DNA of 64,000 bases, from assembly GCF_000143415.4 (NCBI RefSeq), contig NW_003314265.1, positions 1,047,864 through 1,111,863 on the forward strand, read 5' to 3'. The position numbers and the translations under genes were made by a program. The notes beneath the pieces were generated by a model. It made no database searches and was not told the DNA's origin. It saw only the letters and a program-made list of their open reading frames with translations. Source of the stretch: Selaginella moellendorffii (taxonomy: Eukaryota > Streptophyta > Lycopodiopsida > Selaginellales > Selaginellaceae). This document shows positions 47,873 to 58,018 of this stretch, in pieces (positions within the stretch are counted from its first letter, which is position 1; each line of letters begins with the position of its first letter).

Positions 47873-48049
47873 GTAGGAGTTGGTACAATAGGCGGGAACC
47901 TTGGCCAGGGAACTTAGCAAAAGCCAAGGCAGTGTTAGTCGAATAGACGAGGTAAGCTGGCAAATTGGAAAGGAAAACTTTGTGGCTTACAATTTAGTAT
48001 GGAGATTTTTCCTTAGTTTTAGCAAAGGATAGAGGCAGATTGCTGAGAG

Positions 48050-49039
48050 ATGGCAAAGGTAGGGCGGAAACGAACCAAGGTGGAGACGGAACCTCCTCCA
48101 GAGCTGGACCGTCCAGTCAAACAAGAGGCTATGGATGAGGAATCCTTGCATGAGGAGGACTCCAGTGAGGAATCTTCCAAACAGGAGCCCGGTGGTGAGG
48201 TTCGGTCATCCAAGGCTTGATTGGACGTTTTAGAAGGACAATTGGCACAAACCAACGCCCTGCTAGAGACTTTCGTATGCAAGTTAAAGCATGATGAGAA
48301 ACGGAAGAAAAGGCAAAGGATTGCGAATGCTGGCAGTGTAGAAGGTGTGGACCCTTCGGTAGGGACTGAGGCAAAACCAAACAAGGTCGAATAAACCGAA
48401 GTGGAATCAGTCCCTCAGGCAGTTCCCAAGTACAAACCAAAGCCCCCACCGGTCTTCAAGGGAGTGAACGACTATAAGGTGGTGGAGGATTGGTTTTACG
48501 ATATGGAAGACTACTTCCAAGCGTTGCGGTTACAGAGCTAGGAGAAGGTCCCATGTGCAAAACCATACTTGGCAGATAATGCCAAGTTTTGGTGGAGAAC
48601 GACAGAGGCCAATGAAGGACCGGTGGCCACATGGGAAATGATGAAGGCGAGGATCCGCGTGACTTACGTTCCTCCGAATGCTACTCTGCATCTAAGAGAC
48701 AAGCTGAGTAGGCTGAAGCAGATCGGGACCATTCAGGAGTATGTGAATGGGTTTATGGCAAAGAGGATACTTGTCACGGACATGGGGGATATGGATGCAT
48801 TCCATGCCTTCATATCAAGCTTGCAAACCTGGGCTCGCGGTGAGGTGATGCGTTGGAACCCAACCAACTACAAGGAAGCATTGGATGCAGCCATCAAGGT
48901 GCATTTTAACGAGAACCTGCGAAAGGGGAACACGACAGGGTCAGGGTCCTCATTTAGCAAAGGGGCCAAACCAAGGGGAACATATAACAAAGGGAAATTC
49001 AAGAAGAGTTTCTTTAAGAATGAGTTTTCGGGGTTCTGA
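48050..49039 (+). pseudogene. Gypsy Gag, capsid region
   Basis: Begins MAKVGRKRTK with an acidic N-terminal third, then VEDWFYDMEDYF, NAKFWWRTTEAN, WEMMKARIRVTYVP, LHLRDKLSRLKQ and IQEYVNGFMAK, the usual Retrotrans_gag order. Internal stops occur near 48218, 48392 and 48539 and at 49037, each one C-to-T or G-to-A step from Gln, Arg or Trp. The basic C-terminus precedes the zinc knuckle. Confidence 0.8.
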
Positions 49040-49849
49040 AAAGGCAAATCCGGTGGCTAGCGAGCGAGTACGTGGGGGAGTCAAGCAAAAAAAGACAAAC
49101 CCATGGATAAGAAGGTCAAGTTGTTTAGCAACGTAGGCAACAACGTATACTATAACTGTGGTGAAGCGGGACACTTTTCGAAGGAATGTCCCTACTCGAA
49201 GAAGGCCAGAGCCAATATGGCCATTAAGTCGGGTGAAATCCAAACTGAGGTATTTGATTTAGTCCCTAGCTCAAAGTTACTCATTACACGAGCAACTTTG
49301 GTAGAGAGTCATTCGCGACATCTATTAGCCCTCCAAGGGAAGCTCGGAGGTAGCTTTGTTAAGATCTTTATTGACACGGGTGCTTTGGATAATTTTGTGG
49401 CTGCAGACATAGTTCGGCAAGTCGGACTAACGATGCAGCGGTTGGGCGAACCAAAGACTATAGAGTTTGTTCAAGGTAGCCAAACCACCAATGAGGTACT
49501 TCAACAAGCGAGAGTCGAAGTAGGGACATGGAAAGTAAACATGGATTTCACTGTGTTGGATATGGCGGGATTTGATGTAATCTTCGGGATGGATTGGTTC
49601 AATCGATTTGTGGTAGCCCTACATAAACAAGGTAGGAACCTTGTGGTACTAGCGAATGCCCAAGGAAGAAAATCCAGGGTGGAGGTCCAAAATTTAAAGG
49701 TAGGGCAATGCAAGGCCAAAGATTCTTACCTAAACCTGGTGTCCACGAGAGGACAACTCACTAAAGGGACCAAGGTAACATTTTTGCGCTTACTCTTGGT
49801 GAAGAGTGACAAAAATACAGGAATGGAAGAAGTACCTTTAGTGATTTAG
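49040..49849 (+). pseudogene. Gypsy zinc knuckle and aspartic protease
   Basis: The zinc knuckle reads YYNCGEAGHFSKECP: the first of the four ligands (Cys) is Tyr, a TG-to-TA change at about 49151. The protease has FIDTGALDNFVAADI (catalytic Asp-Thr-Gly) and VIFGMDWFNRF. A stop at 49847 precedes the RT lead-in. Confidence 0.8.
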
Positions 49850-49852
49850 CAG

Positions 49853-50032
49853 ATGTTGCATCAATTACAGGATACCATGCCAGAGGAGCTACTGGCAGGG
49901 TTGCCCCCCACACGACTGATAGAACATAAGATTGAGCTGGTTGAGGGTGTTGAGGCGGTGGTTCATCACCCCTATCGTTTGAACGAAAAAGAACTTGAGA
50001 CGCTCAAGCACCAACTAGAGGAGGTTGTGGAC
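49853..50032 (+). pseudogene. Gypsy RT N-terminal lead-in, truncated
   Basis: LAGLPPTRLIEHKIELVEG, then HPYRLNEKELETLKHQLEE, the standard segment before RT motif 1, in frame with the protease. It is cut at the junction with Tat-like copy 2 within VVDK. Confidence 0.8.
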
Positions 50033-50035
50033 AAA

Positions 50036-50896
50036 ATAAGCTGTAATCATAGGAGTGTCCTCTTCCTCAAATGAAGATGCTGAGGATACCACATCCAACA
50101 AGACCATCTCTGGTAAGTCTGGTAAGAACGTTGCTATTGGATCAGGAGTCTTTGTTTGTTGTTCTCTTTGCTTCTGATGCTCTAAGCGCTCGATGTCCAA
50201 AGCAAGGACTGCAGCCAGGTACTCCGCAAGTGAAGGAAGATCCTCCACCGATGTCCAGTCCAAGTTTGGTGCTAAAGTTTCAGTGTAATACCCTTGGATC
50301 TGTATTGGGGGCTCCACGATAGGAAATTCTGAACTCAAAGAGCTATAACTTGCATGCAGCACGTCAGATTTGCCTGATTCTTCCTGCCAGTTGTGTGATT
50401 GGATGTCGTCTTCCGTCTTCAAAAAACATCATGACAAAATACGCTTGGAGTCGTCAGCTACTGCAATTTTAGTAGGAAGATGCTGGCTGTGTGACACCTC
50501 AGATAGTTGCTGAGAAGGATTGAGTTTGGCTGTGTCCTACAAAAGATGGACTCGGTTTAGGGTGACTATGTCATCAAGCTCCATAAGAGAGAGTTGGTCC
50601 CATGCAAGAAACGAATCGAGGAGCCCTTCCTCTATCGAGAAACACTCCGAAAAGCTGGATATGGGAGCCCGTACTTTATAAGCCCCATCATCAAATAAAG
50701 AGGGCCTGTTTAGAGGCTCGACCTTACTCTTAAATAAAGAGAGTGAAGTTGAGAGATGACTCGGGCTACCTAACTCACCTCCAACCATGTCAACCACATT
50801 GCATGAAAAAGCATCTGTTATATAGATGGTCGACGCCACCACCAACTCAAGAAAAACCTCTGTGAGCTCAAGAGGAAAGTATGGTATGGAAGCCAT
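50036..50896 (-). pseudogene. Acidic linker and RNase H start (Tat-like copy 2)
   Basis: Homologous to 43710-44565 of copy 1, with stops between 50422 and 50537. It ends at the breakpoint right after MITAYF. Confidence 0.7.
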
Positions 50897-50920
50897 CTTA
50901 GTCCAAGCTTGCTAGGCTTG

Positions 50921-51451
50921 CTAAGAAAGAGCTCTACCATGGTTGTTGAGAAAGGTGGCACTGTGGGTTCCATCGCTAATTTCCATCTTGCCTTGTATGC
51001 TGTCAATGGTGCAATGGGCTGTGACTTGCCATGAGCGGCCAAGGATGATAAAGTTCTTCAAAGAGGACGTTCCAAGATGTTGGTAGTCAACCACGAGGAA
51101 ATCCACCTCAGAAACAACACCCTGCACAGAGACCTTGACACCACAGCAAATGCCCACCGGAGGAATAGTGTGGTTTGCGAATGTCTTGAGCACGATGAAG
51201 GAGCTCTCAGTGATTTGTAGCTGTGCTGAAAGGGCAGTTTCAAGAGAGATAATATTGCTTCTAGAACTGGAGTCAACCAAAGCATCCTTCCTACAAGAGG
51301 AAGTACCAATCTGCACCAGGACGAAGAATGGACCATATCTTGTCATGTCGACAATGTGCACCTCTTGAGGAGTCCCCTTGAGAGTGCTCTCTGGTGTTCC
51401 TGACCGTGCAAACTCCTCTAAATGCTGGCTGAATCCCGGGACAAGACACAA
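50921..51451 (-). pseudogene. Aspartic protease (Tat-like copy 2)
   Basis: KDALVDSSSRSNIIS replaces the Asp-Ser-Gly triad with Asp-Ser-Ser (a Gly-to-Ser, G-to-A change), so it is probably inactive. Downstream GRSWQVTAHCTIDS is intact where copy 1 has a stop. Confidence 0.75.
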
Positions 51452-51889
51452 TATGTCTCGGAGTGAAAAGGTGCGGGAGTGTCAACCAGTTGTTGAAAAA
51501 CCAGCTCCAGAATAGGAATAGTTGTTGGTGAGATTGCAGGACAAGAAGAGAGTAGTGACTTGAAGGGGAGCTTATAAGCCACCCTCTGTGTCACTAAATC
51601 TAGTGCCAACGGAGATTTGCTCTCAACCGGCACCGGGGGATCTGAGGCAGGCTGAGTGGCTACTTTCTTCTTCGCTTAGGCTCGAGTGGCTGCGGTTTGC
51701 TGCTATTGCCTATAGAGTTCCTCAGCTACCAAAATTGTGTTGACTGATGAGGCTAGTGCCTTGCCTTTGCTTGACGAAGGGGCTTCCTCAATCGCTTGTC
51801 GCTCCAACTGCTCTTAATATGTCTCTGGATCCCGAGACGATGTGGAGTTGTCTACAAAAGGATGTTGTTGGACACGTTGAGAAGATAGA

Positions 51890-52503
51890 AGATGAATGCT
51901 GTGATCCCTTGTTGCTCATCTTGGACTACTCTGCAATCCCAACACTACTTCCAGTAAGCTCGAAACCATGTGATGTAGTCAGGAATAGACTCGTGAGCAC
52001 CCTGCCGGAACGAAAAGAGGTCAACAAGTAGCCAATTTGTGGGTTTTTTCTTCAACAAAGCATTCTCTGAAAGAAGCAAGTAATGTCTGGAAGTCTGTCT
52101 AGTCCTCTGGGAGGAGGGAATCTGCCCAAGTTGCTGCTTTGTCTTCAAGAGATTGCAAGAAGTCGCGGCACATATGATCATCATCGACGATCATGTTTGT
52201 GGTGCAATTGTTATCAAAGTGACTGATATGCGATGTTGGAGAGACTGTTCCAACACCTGAGAATGTTGGCAGATCACTCCCCTTCTGCAAAACATGGAGC
52301 TGAGGTCAAGCTAAAGGTGGCTGCGCCATAGCTTGTAGATCTAAGTCACTAGAATCTGTCAAGGATGAAGAGGACTCAACCTGAGAAGGTGCAGTGTCAT
52401 ACCTTAGCTGCCTTTGGCTAGTAGAAAGTTTACTCCGTACCTTAAGGCCTTGAGGTATGGTAAAAGGGTGCCATTTTGTCGCATGTCTAGTTTGTACTGG
52501 CAT
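51890..52503 (-). pseudogene. Gag (Tat-like copy 2, partial)
   Basis: Opens PVQTRHATKWHPF; capsid phrases AATWADSLLP and AYWK. It retains sense codons at two sites that are stops in copy 1 (CAG vs TAG; CGA vs TGA). The C-terminal half is lost in the deletion near 51891. Confidence 0.75.
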
Positions 52504-53790
52504 CAAATACCCTAAACACTGCAAATGCCCGGTCAAGGCAATTGGGTTGACAGGAGCAAGAAGACTGTAGGCTAGTGCTCAAGTTGCTCAAAGTTGCCCA
52601 AAATGCCTGTGACGAAGAGAAATAAGGGCCGAAAGGGAAGTAGATGTAGGCCTCAAACACGCGTAACCATTGACCCATAGGGTAACTGCCAGAGTAGCCG
52701 CTGGAGCAGCCACTGGAGTAGCCGTTGGAGCAGCCGCTAGAGCAGCCACTAGAGTAGCTGCTGGAGTAGCTGCTGGAGTGGCCGGTAACCGGTAACCCAT
52801 AACCAGTAACCGGGGACCTGTAACCTGTAACTAGTAACCCCTGCTCTCGCTCCTACCCCTACACCTATTCCAACACCAACTCCTATCCCTGTGCTTGTTC
52901 CTACCGTCCCTGTTTCTACGCTAACTCTTGTTCCTGCTCCTCCTGTTCCTATTCCTACGGCTACCAGTTCCTTGAAGATTGCTTCGTGCCCAAGGAACTT
53001 CCAACAAAGTTTATCCTAAAAGAGAAAAATGAGTCCTCTGGTCTCAATCCTTTTCCATTTTGACTGTTGGTGGGCTCGTTGGAAAGAGATCAGCCTCGTC
53101 TACCCTCTATCGTAGGAATTTGGGAAGAAACCGCCTCAATATTCCCTGAAATCCACAAAGAGGTAGCCCAGAACGCCAACATTGTGGAAAAACATGTGCA
53201 TGTCCGTGATGTAGATTGATATTGAGGTGCCGTTGGTATTTCTAGAAAGCTTAGGACTAGGAGCACCTCTCAAAATAAACGGCATCCAAAACAGAGCCCA
53301 GAGGAGCACGAATTCATGCTCCAAAGATGACCCAATCTAGCCAGAGAAGAAAATCCTTTTGCATGCTATCAATTCACCTAAATCTAGTGCCAAGAATCAC
53401 CACTACTTGTAGATCTAGGCCAGATCTACAAGCCTAAATGCACTACCTGGCTGGAAAGAGGAGCTCCAAACCTATCCAACATGCCCAAGATCAAAGAAAA
53501 CCACCGCAAGATGAACAAGGAATTCCTTCCCAAAGTCTGCAGCCAAAAGAAAAGAGAGAAATGATGCTTTAGAAAGTCCTACGCATCACGCCAGGTTCAC
53601 CATTTGTTAAGGGAAGTAAAGGCACTTCCCCCAATGCTCGCTCAAACACGAGAAATGCTTCACTGCTCTTTGCAAAATGCCCCCCTTGCCCTTGTGGGGC
53701 AAGGGTTTTATACAAGGAAGATGGGGAATATTTTGAGGACCAGAATATTCCCTCTTTCTCTCTCACTCTCTCGGTGGCCACGCCCTAACA
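52504..53790 (-). repeat. 5' LTR and leader of Tat-like copy 2
   Basis: Aligns with 46612-47872. It has the same class of 12-base GGAGTAGCCGCT units (52690-52790), then GTAACC and CCTACCCCTA-type repeats. The TATAAAA of the minus strand is near 53708-53714. Confidence 0.65.
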
Positions 53791-54122
53791 GCACTTCCCT
53801 CCTCATCTCACATTCACCCCGTTTTTCACTCCTCTCTCCTTGAGCCTTATATTCCCAGTCCTATTCCAAATCGGGTCATTCCTCCACCTCCACTCGTGCA
53901 GCTCAAGGATGGGTCTGAGTACAAGGTTCAAGACATCCTTGATTCCAAGATCTCACGATCTAAACTCTACTATCTGGTAGACTGGAAGGGTTACAGACTT
54001 GAGGAACACACTTGGGAACCTATGGACAACCTGATTCATTCTCCTGACCTTGTTCAAGACTTCCATTGCTGCTATCCTTCTCGTCACAGTCCTCATTTTT
54101 TTTCTCCATCTCCCGTCCCTCG
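53791..54122 (+). pseudogene. Chromovirus integrase C-terminus with chromodomain
   Basis: Matches 57234-57564 of the longer chromovirus copy. The chromodomain phrase YKVQDILDSK, KLYYLVDWKGYR and [10 protein letters not shown] is intact here, including the Trp that is a stop in the other copy. Chromodomains steer integration towards modified chromatin. Similarity to the other copy ends at CCGTCCCTCG (54122), where sequence resembling a gag zinc-knuckle region begins. Confidence 0.8.
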
Positions 54123-54249
54123 GCGCGCCGCCGTTTTCTCATCCCAAACTCAGGAATCCCAACTTGAGTCTTTGGGGCATACTCTTGAACCTACTACTCT
54201 GGTCCCGATGGATATTTTTGGTACTCCCCGACTCATCAGAGGGGAATAT

Positions 54250-54420
54250 CTCATAATCTTTGCCTCTACTATGCTGATCCTAATCATAAAGCAACTGTGT
54301 GTCCCAAGAAGCCTCCCCGATTGCTCGAGTTCACTCTGCCTGAAGGTCCACCTCTATTGCAGTCAGGAAACGACCTTGTCTAAACAGAGTAGGAGCTGCC
54401 TATTTGGACTCCCTAAATAA
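54250..54420 (+). pseudogene. Chromovirus gag zinc knuckle region
   Basis: LCLYYADPNHKATVCPKKP: a CCHC knuckle whose second Cys is Tyr (TG-to-TA). It is followed by PPRLLEFTLPEG. Upstream is a few dozen codons of gag spacer fused to the chromodomain tail. Confidence 0.65.
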
Positions 54421-54469
54421 AAATCACTTTTCTTCTTTATCAAGCTCCTCACCACCTTTCATTAAAGCC

Positions 54470-54790
54470 ACCACCAATTCCCACAACTTCTACATCGCAT
54501 GTCTCCTTTCTTTCACTGGACAATCAAGACTCAAGGCTCTGGTGCTACTGGACTTGAGTGCAACTTCCTGCTTCATGGACACGGACTTTGCTGCCCGACA
54601 TCACGTTCCTCTTTCTCCTACCATACGGGATCTGAGGGTTGAAGGTATCGGCAGCCATTTTGTGTCTCCATCTTTTGGACTTAGGGAAACGTTGCCCGTT
54701 CGAGTACACATTGGATCCATTGTCACCGATATCACCTTCAACATCATCAACAGTAAGTCCTCCTCTGTGTGCTCGGCCTTCCTTGGTTCC
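54470..54790 (+). pseudogene. Chromovirus protease, N-terminal part
   Basis: ALVLLDLSATSCFMDTDFAARH is recognisable, but the catalytic Asp-Ser-Gly reads Asp-Leu-Ser. The C-terminal half of the protease and the lead-in to RT are deleted: the sequence passes within ~60 bases to the RT phrase [12 protein letters not shown]. Confidence 0.6.
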
Positions 54791-54797
54791 AACTACA

Positions 54798-55375
54798 CTA
54801 GCCTCAGAAACTGGAGCGCCTGTCTTCTTTGTCAAGAAGAAGGATGGGAGTTTGCGGCTAGTCATCGACTACCGAGGTTTGAACAAGGTGACTATTCGGA
54901 ACCGTTATCCATTGTCCCTGCTCTCAAACCTATTGGAATGCCTCGGTGGTGCCCGCTTCTTCACCAAGATCGACCTCCGTAGAGCATACAACCTGATCCG
55001 GATCCGGCCTGGCGATGAATAGAAGACTACATTCCGAACCCGCTATGGCCACTTCGAGTACACTGTCATGCCATTTGGCTTGACAAATGCTCTAGCAGTT
55101 TTCCAACACATGGCAAACAACGTCTTTTGGGAGTTTCTTGATCAGATAGTGATCGTCTACCTCGACGATATCCTCATCTACTCAAAAACTCATGAGGAGC
55201 ACGATGAGCATGTGCGCAAGGTACTGGCGAAGATGCAGGAACACGGCATATATGCGAAGCTAGAGAAATGTTCCTTTGATTAGGAGTCTGTGGAGTTCCT
55301 TGGGTACATTGTCACTCCTGAGGGTATCACGATGGATCCTGCCAAAGTCAAGACAATTCTCCAATGGGAGCCTCC
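54798..55375 (+). pseudogene. Chromovirus reverse transcriptase
   Basis: [26 protein letters not shown] (first Asp), [22 protein letters not shown] (active-site YLDD), AKLEKCSF and VEFLGYIV. Stops at 55019-55021 (expected Trp), 55280-55282 (expected Gln) and about 55378 (expected Gln) are single transitions. Confidence 0.88.
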
Positions 55376-55382
55376 ATAATCA

Positions 55383-56038
55383 ATGTCGGACGTTCAAGTT
55401 TTCCTTGGCTTCACCAATTTCTACCGCAAATTCATTGATCACTACTCTAACATTGTCTTTCCTCTCACAGATCTCACTTGCAAGGATGTTCCCTTCTCTT
55501 GGTCTGTTGCTGCTCAGCAGGCCTTCAATACACTCAAGGTAGCCTTCAGTTCTACTTCCGTCTTGATCCACATTGATCTTTCACAACCTTTCTTCATTGA
55601 GGCTGATGCCTTTGACTTTACCATCAGTGTTGTGTTGTCTCAACTCGGAGCAGATCAAGAATTTCATCCGACGCTTTCCATTCTCAGAAATTCCAGCCTG
55701 TAGAGATCAATTACGAAATCCACAACAAGGAGCTCCTTGCCATCATGGATTCCTTTGGAGAGTGGCATTGTTTCTTGGAGGGGGTGAGCCATCAAAAATC
55801 GGTTTGGACGGACCACAAAAATCTCAAGTACTTTGCCACTTCCCGAGTTTTGAGCCGTTGTTAGGCAAGGTGGGCACAATTCCTAAGTCGGTTTGACTTT
55901 GTTATCAAGTACAGACCTGAAAAGCTTCAAGGCCTTCCTGATGCTCTTTCAAGGCACTCCTATCTCAATCTCAGGCTTGGTAATCCTGCCTTCTATCAAC
56001 AGGATCAGGTTATCCTCGGTCCTGATCGGCTTCAAGTT
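55383..56038 (+). pseudogene. Chromovirus RT connection and RNase H
   Basis: VQVFLGFTNFYRKFI, VPFSWSVAAQQAFNTLK, PFFIEADAFDF (RNase H first Asp), then after a frame change KELLAIMDSF (Glu), VWTDHKNLKYF (Asp) and GLPDALSRH (Asp). A stop near 55860 is expected Gln. Confidence 0.82.
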
Positions 56039-57600
56039 ATGGCAATTTCCTTGGCCCCTCAGGATTCGTCCTTGATGGATGCGATCAGAAACAATCTTCA
56101 ATCCAATGACCTCGCCAGTGACATTTTTCCCCATCTTCAGGCTGGACACCCAGTGACTCCCGACTGCTGGCGATTTGATGACTTCAAGTTCTTAAATGGC
56201 TTGTTGTACTGTGGGGAGCAGCTTTATGTTCCTGAAGGTGATGCTCGAAGGTTGGTCCTGATGGCGTGCCATGATAGCCCGACTATTGGTCACTTCGGCA
56301 TTGCGAAAACCTATGAGCTGGTTGCACAGGACTTTTGGTGGCCGCACATGGACGACTACATCAAAGCTTTTGTTACCTCCTATGACACTTGCACCCAGAA
56401 TAAGGTATTTCACCACCTTCCTTCAGGTTTGCTTCGTTCCCTCCTGGTCCCTTCAAGTCCTTGGGAATCCATCTCCATGGATTTCTTGAGTGATCTTCTG
56501 AGTTCTAGAGGCTTCAATAGCATTTTAGTCGTGGTAGATTACTTCACAAAGATGGCGCACTTCCTGCCGTATACCAAGGAGTTTTCGGGCAAAGACATGG
56601 CAAAACTGGTATTCAGGGAAATTTTCCAACTTCATAGGATTCCTGCATATGTGGTTTTGGATCGAGGACCTCAGTTCATCTCTCATTTCTGGCAACGGTT
56701 CTTGCAGCTGCTTGGAGTGAAGGCCAACCTCTCTTTGGCGTATCATCCTCAAACTGATGGACAGTCCGAGTGAATGATTCAGACATTGGAACAATTCCTG
56801 AGGTGCTTCATCAACTATCATTAGGATGATTGGTTCAATATCTTTCCCCTTGCTAAGTTCTCCTACAACAATTCTGTTCACTCCTCCCTTCGAGTTTCCC
56901 CCTTTTTTGCGAACTCTAGCCAAAATCCCCAATTCAATCTCTCACTTCCTTCTCCATCCAAATCCTCTCATTCAAATCCCCGCTCTGAGGCATTTGTCTC
57001 CAACCTCCAAGAAATCCACAACTCCATCTCCTTCCACCTCCATCGTGCTCAAGAATCTCATAAAACATTTGCCAATGTCCATCGTCAGGATTGTCCTCCT
57101 TACAATATCGGGGCTAAAGTCTAGCTCCTCAGGCAAAATATCTCCACCACTAGGCCATGTCCCAAACTCAATTTCAAATGCCTCAGTCCTTTCCCTATCA
57201 CTACCATCATTAATCCTGTCACTTATCGCCTTGCACTTCCCTCCTCATCTCACATTCACCCCATTTTTCACTCCTCTCCTTGAGCCTTATATTCCCAATC
57301 CTATTCTAAATCGGGTCATTCCTCCGCCTCCACCAGTGCAGCTCGAGGATGGGTCTGAGTACGAGGTTCAGGACATCCTTGATTCCAAGATCTCACGGTC
57401 TAAACTCTACTATCTGGTAGACTGAAAGGGTTACGGACCTGAGGAACGCACTTGGGAACCTATGGACAACCTGATTCATTCTCCTGACCTTGTTCAAGAC
57501 TTCCACCGCCGCTATCCTTCTCATCCTAGTCCTTATTCTTTTTCTCCATCTCCCGTCCCTCGCCCCCCATCTCATCCTCCTCTTCGTTCTCATTCACGTC
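56039..57600 (+). pseudogene. Chromovirus integrase with chromodomain
   Basis: The N-terminal zinc finger has CHDSPTIGHFG and YDTC, where the third ligand Cys is Tyr. The catalytic core has SMDFLSDL (Asp), VLDRGPQFIS (Asp) and HPQTDGQSE (Glu), so the D,D-E triad is present. Then comes the GPY/F-like region and a chromodomain (EVQDILDSK, SKLYYLVD, stop for Trp, then KGYG) near 57345-57560. Stops at about 56771, 56823, 57122 and 57423 are all transition-type. It would join retroelement cDNA to chromatin if intact. Confidence 0.85.
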
Positions 57601-57631
57601 CTCATTCCACTCATTCTTGAGGAAGGGGTGC

Positions 57632-58018
57632 TGTCAGGAATCCTCCAATTCTTGCCACATTCCTGAATCTCGTTGGATTCCTGACCTACAAAACACATTC
57701 CTGATTCTCGAGACACTTCCCTATTCTTGACTCTCGAGACACTTACCTATTCCTGACTCTCTTATTTCCCATACGATTCTTAAGTCTTGAGCCATATTCC
57801 TGATGATGACGTGACACCTCCTCAACCTTAGTTATATTTAGGCCGTCCTCGATCCAAGAGTGGTGGAGCTTCATCAACTTATAGTATATATAGGTTAGCC
57901 TTGTTCCATTTCTCCACAATCTGAATCAACGCCAGTCTAAGGCTTTTTCTTCGTTTCCACTAGCTTTTCTCTTTATCTTTTGCATTTTCCAGTCTTGATC
58001 TTGTTTGGGGTCTTTACA
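57632..58018 (+). repeat. Chromovirus 3' LTR
   Basis: 387 bases, TGTCAGGAATCC..GGTCTTTACA, directly after the polypurine tract GAGGAAGGGGTGC. It has a TATA box (TATATATAGG near 57886) and a ~27-base unit with CTCGAGACACTT repeated about three times (57690-57770). Confidence 0.85.

Larger units (their letters stand above)
47873..50032 (+). mobile_element. Fragment of a second Ty3/Gypsy element (gag to RT start)
   Basis: Plus-strand leader, gag, zinc knuckle, protease and the first ~60 codons towards RT, all in one frame from the ATG at 48050. Both ends are breakpoints with Tat-like copies (47872/47873 and about 50032). No LTR is left. Stops inside the frame indicate decay. Confidence 0.85.
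50033..53790 (-). mobile_element. Tat-like Ty3/Gypsy retrotransposon, copy 2, 3'-truncated
   Basis: Same order as copy 1 but ending (at 50033) after the first few residues of the RNase H domain (ITAYF). It has about 430 bases less between protease and gag (junction near 51891). The 5' LTR outer end is at 53790, ..GCCCTAACA, directly against chromovirus sequence. Protease, linker and RNase H start share one frame, as in copy 1. Confidence 0.85.
54123..57631 (+). mobile_element. Chromovirus (Ty3/Gypsy with chromodomain), 5'-truncated
   Basis: Plus-strand order: gag C-terminus with zinc knuckle, protease, RT, RNase H, integrase, chromodomain, polypurine tract (57619-57631), then the 3' LTR. The 5' LTR and most of gag are missing. 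Numerous stops and at least two frame changes. Confidence 0.88.
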
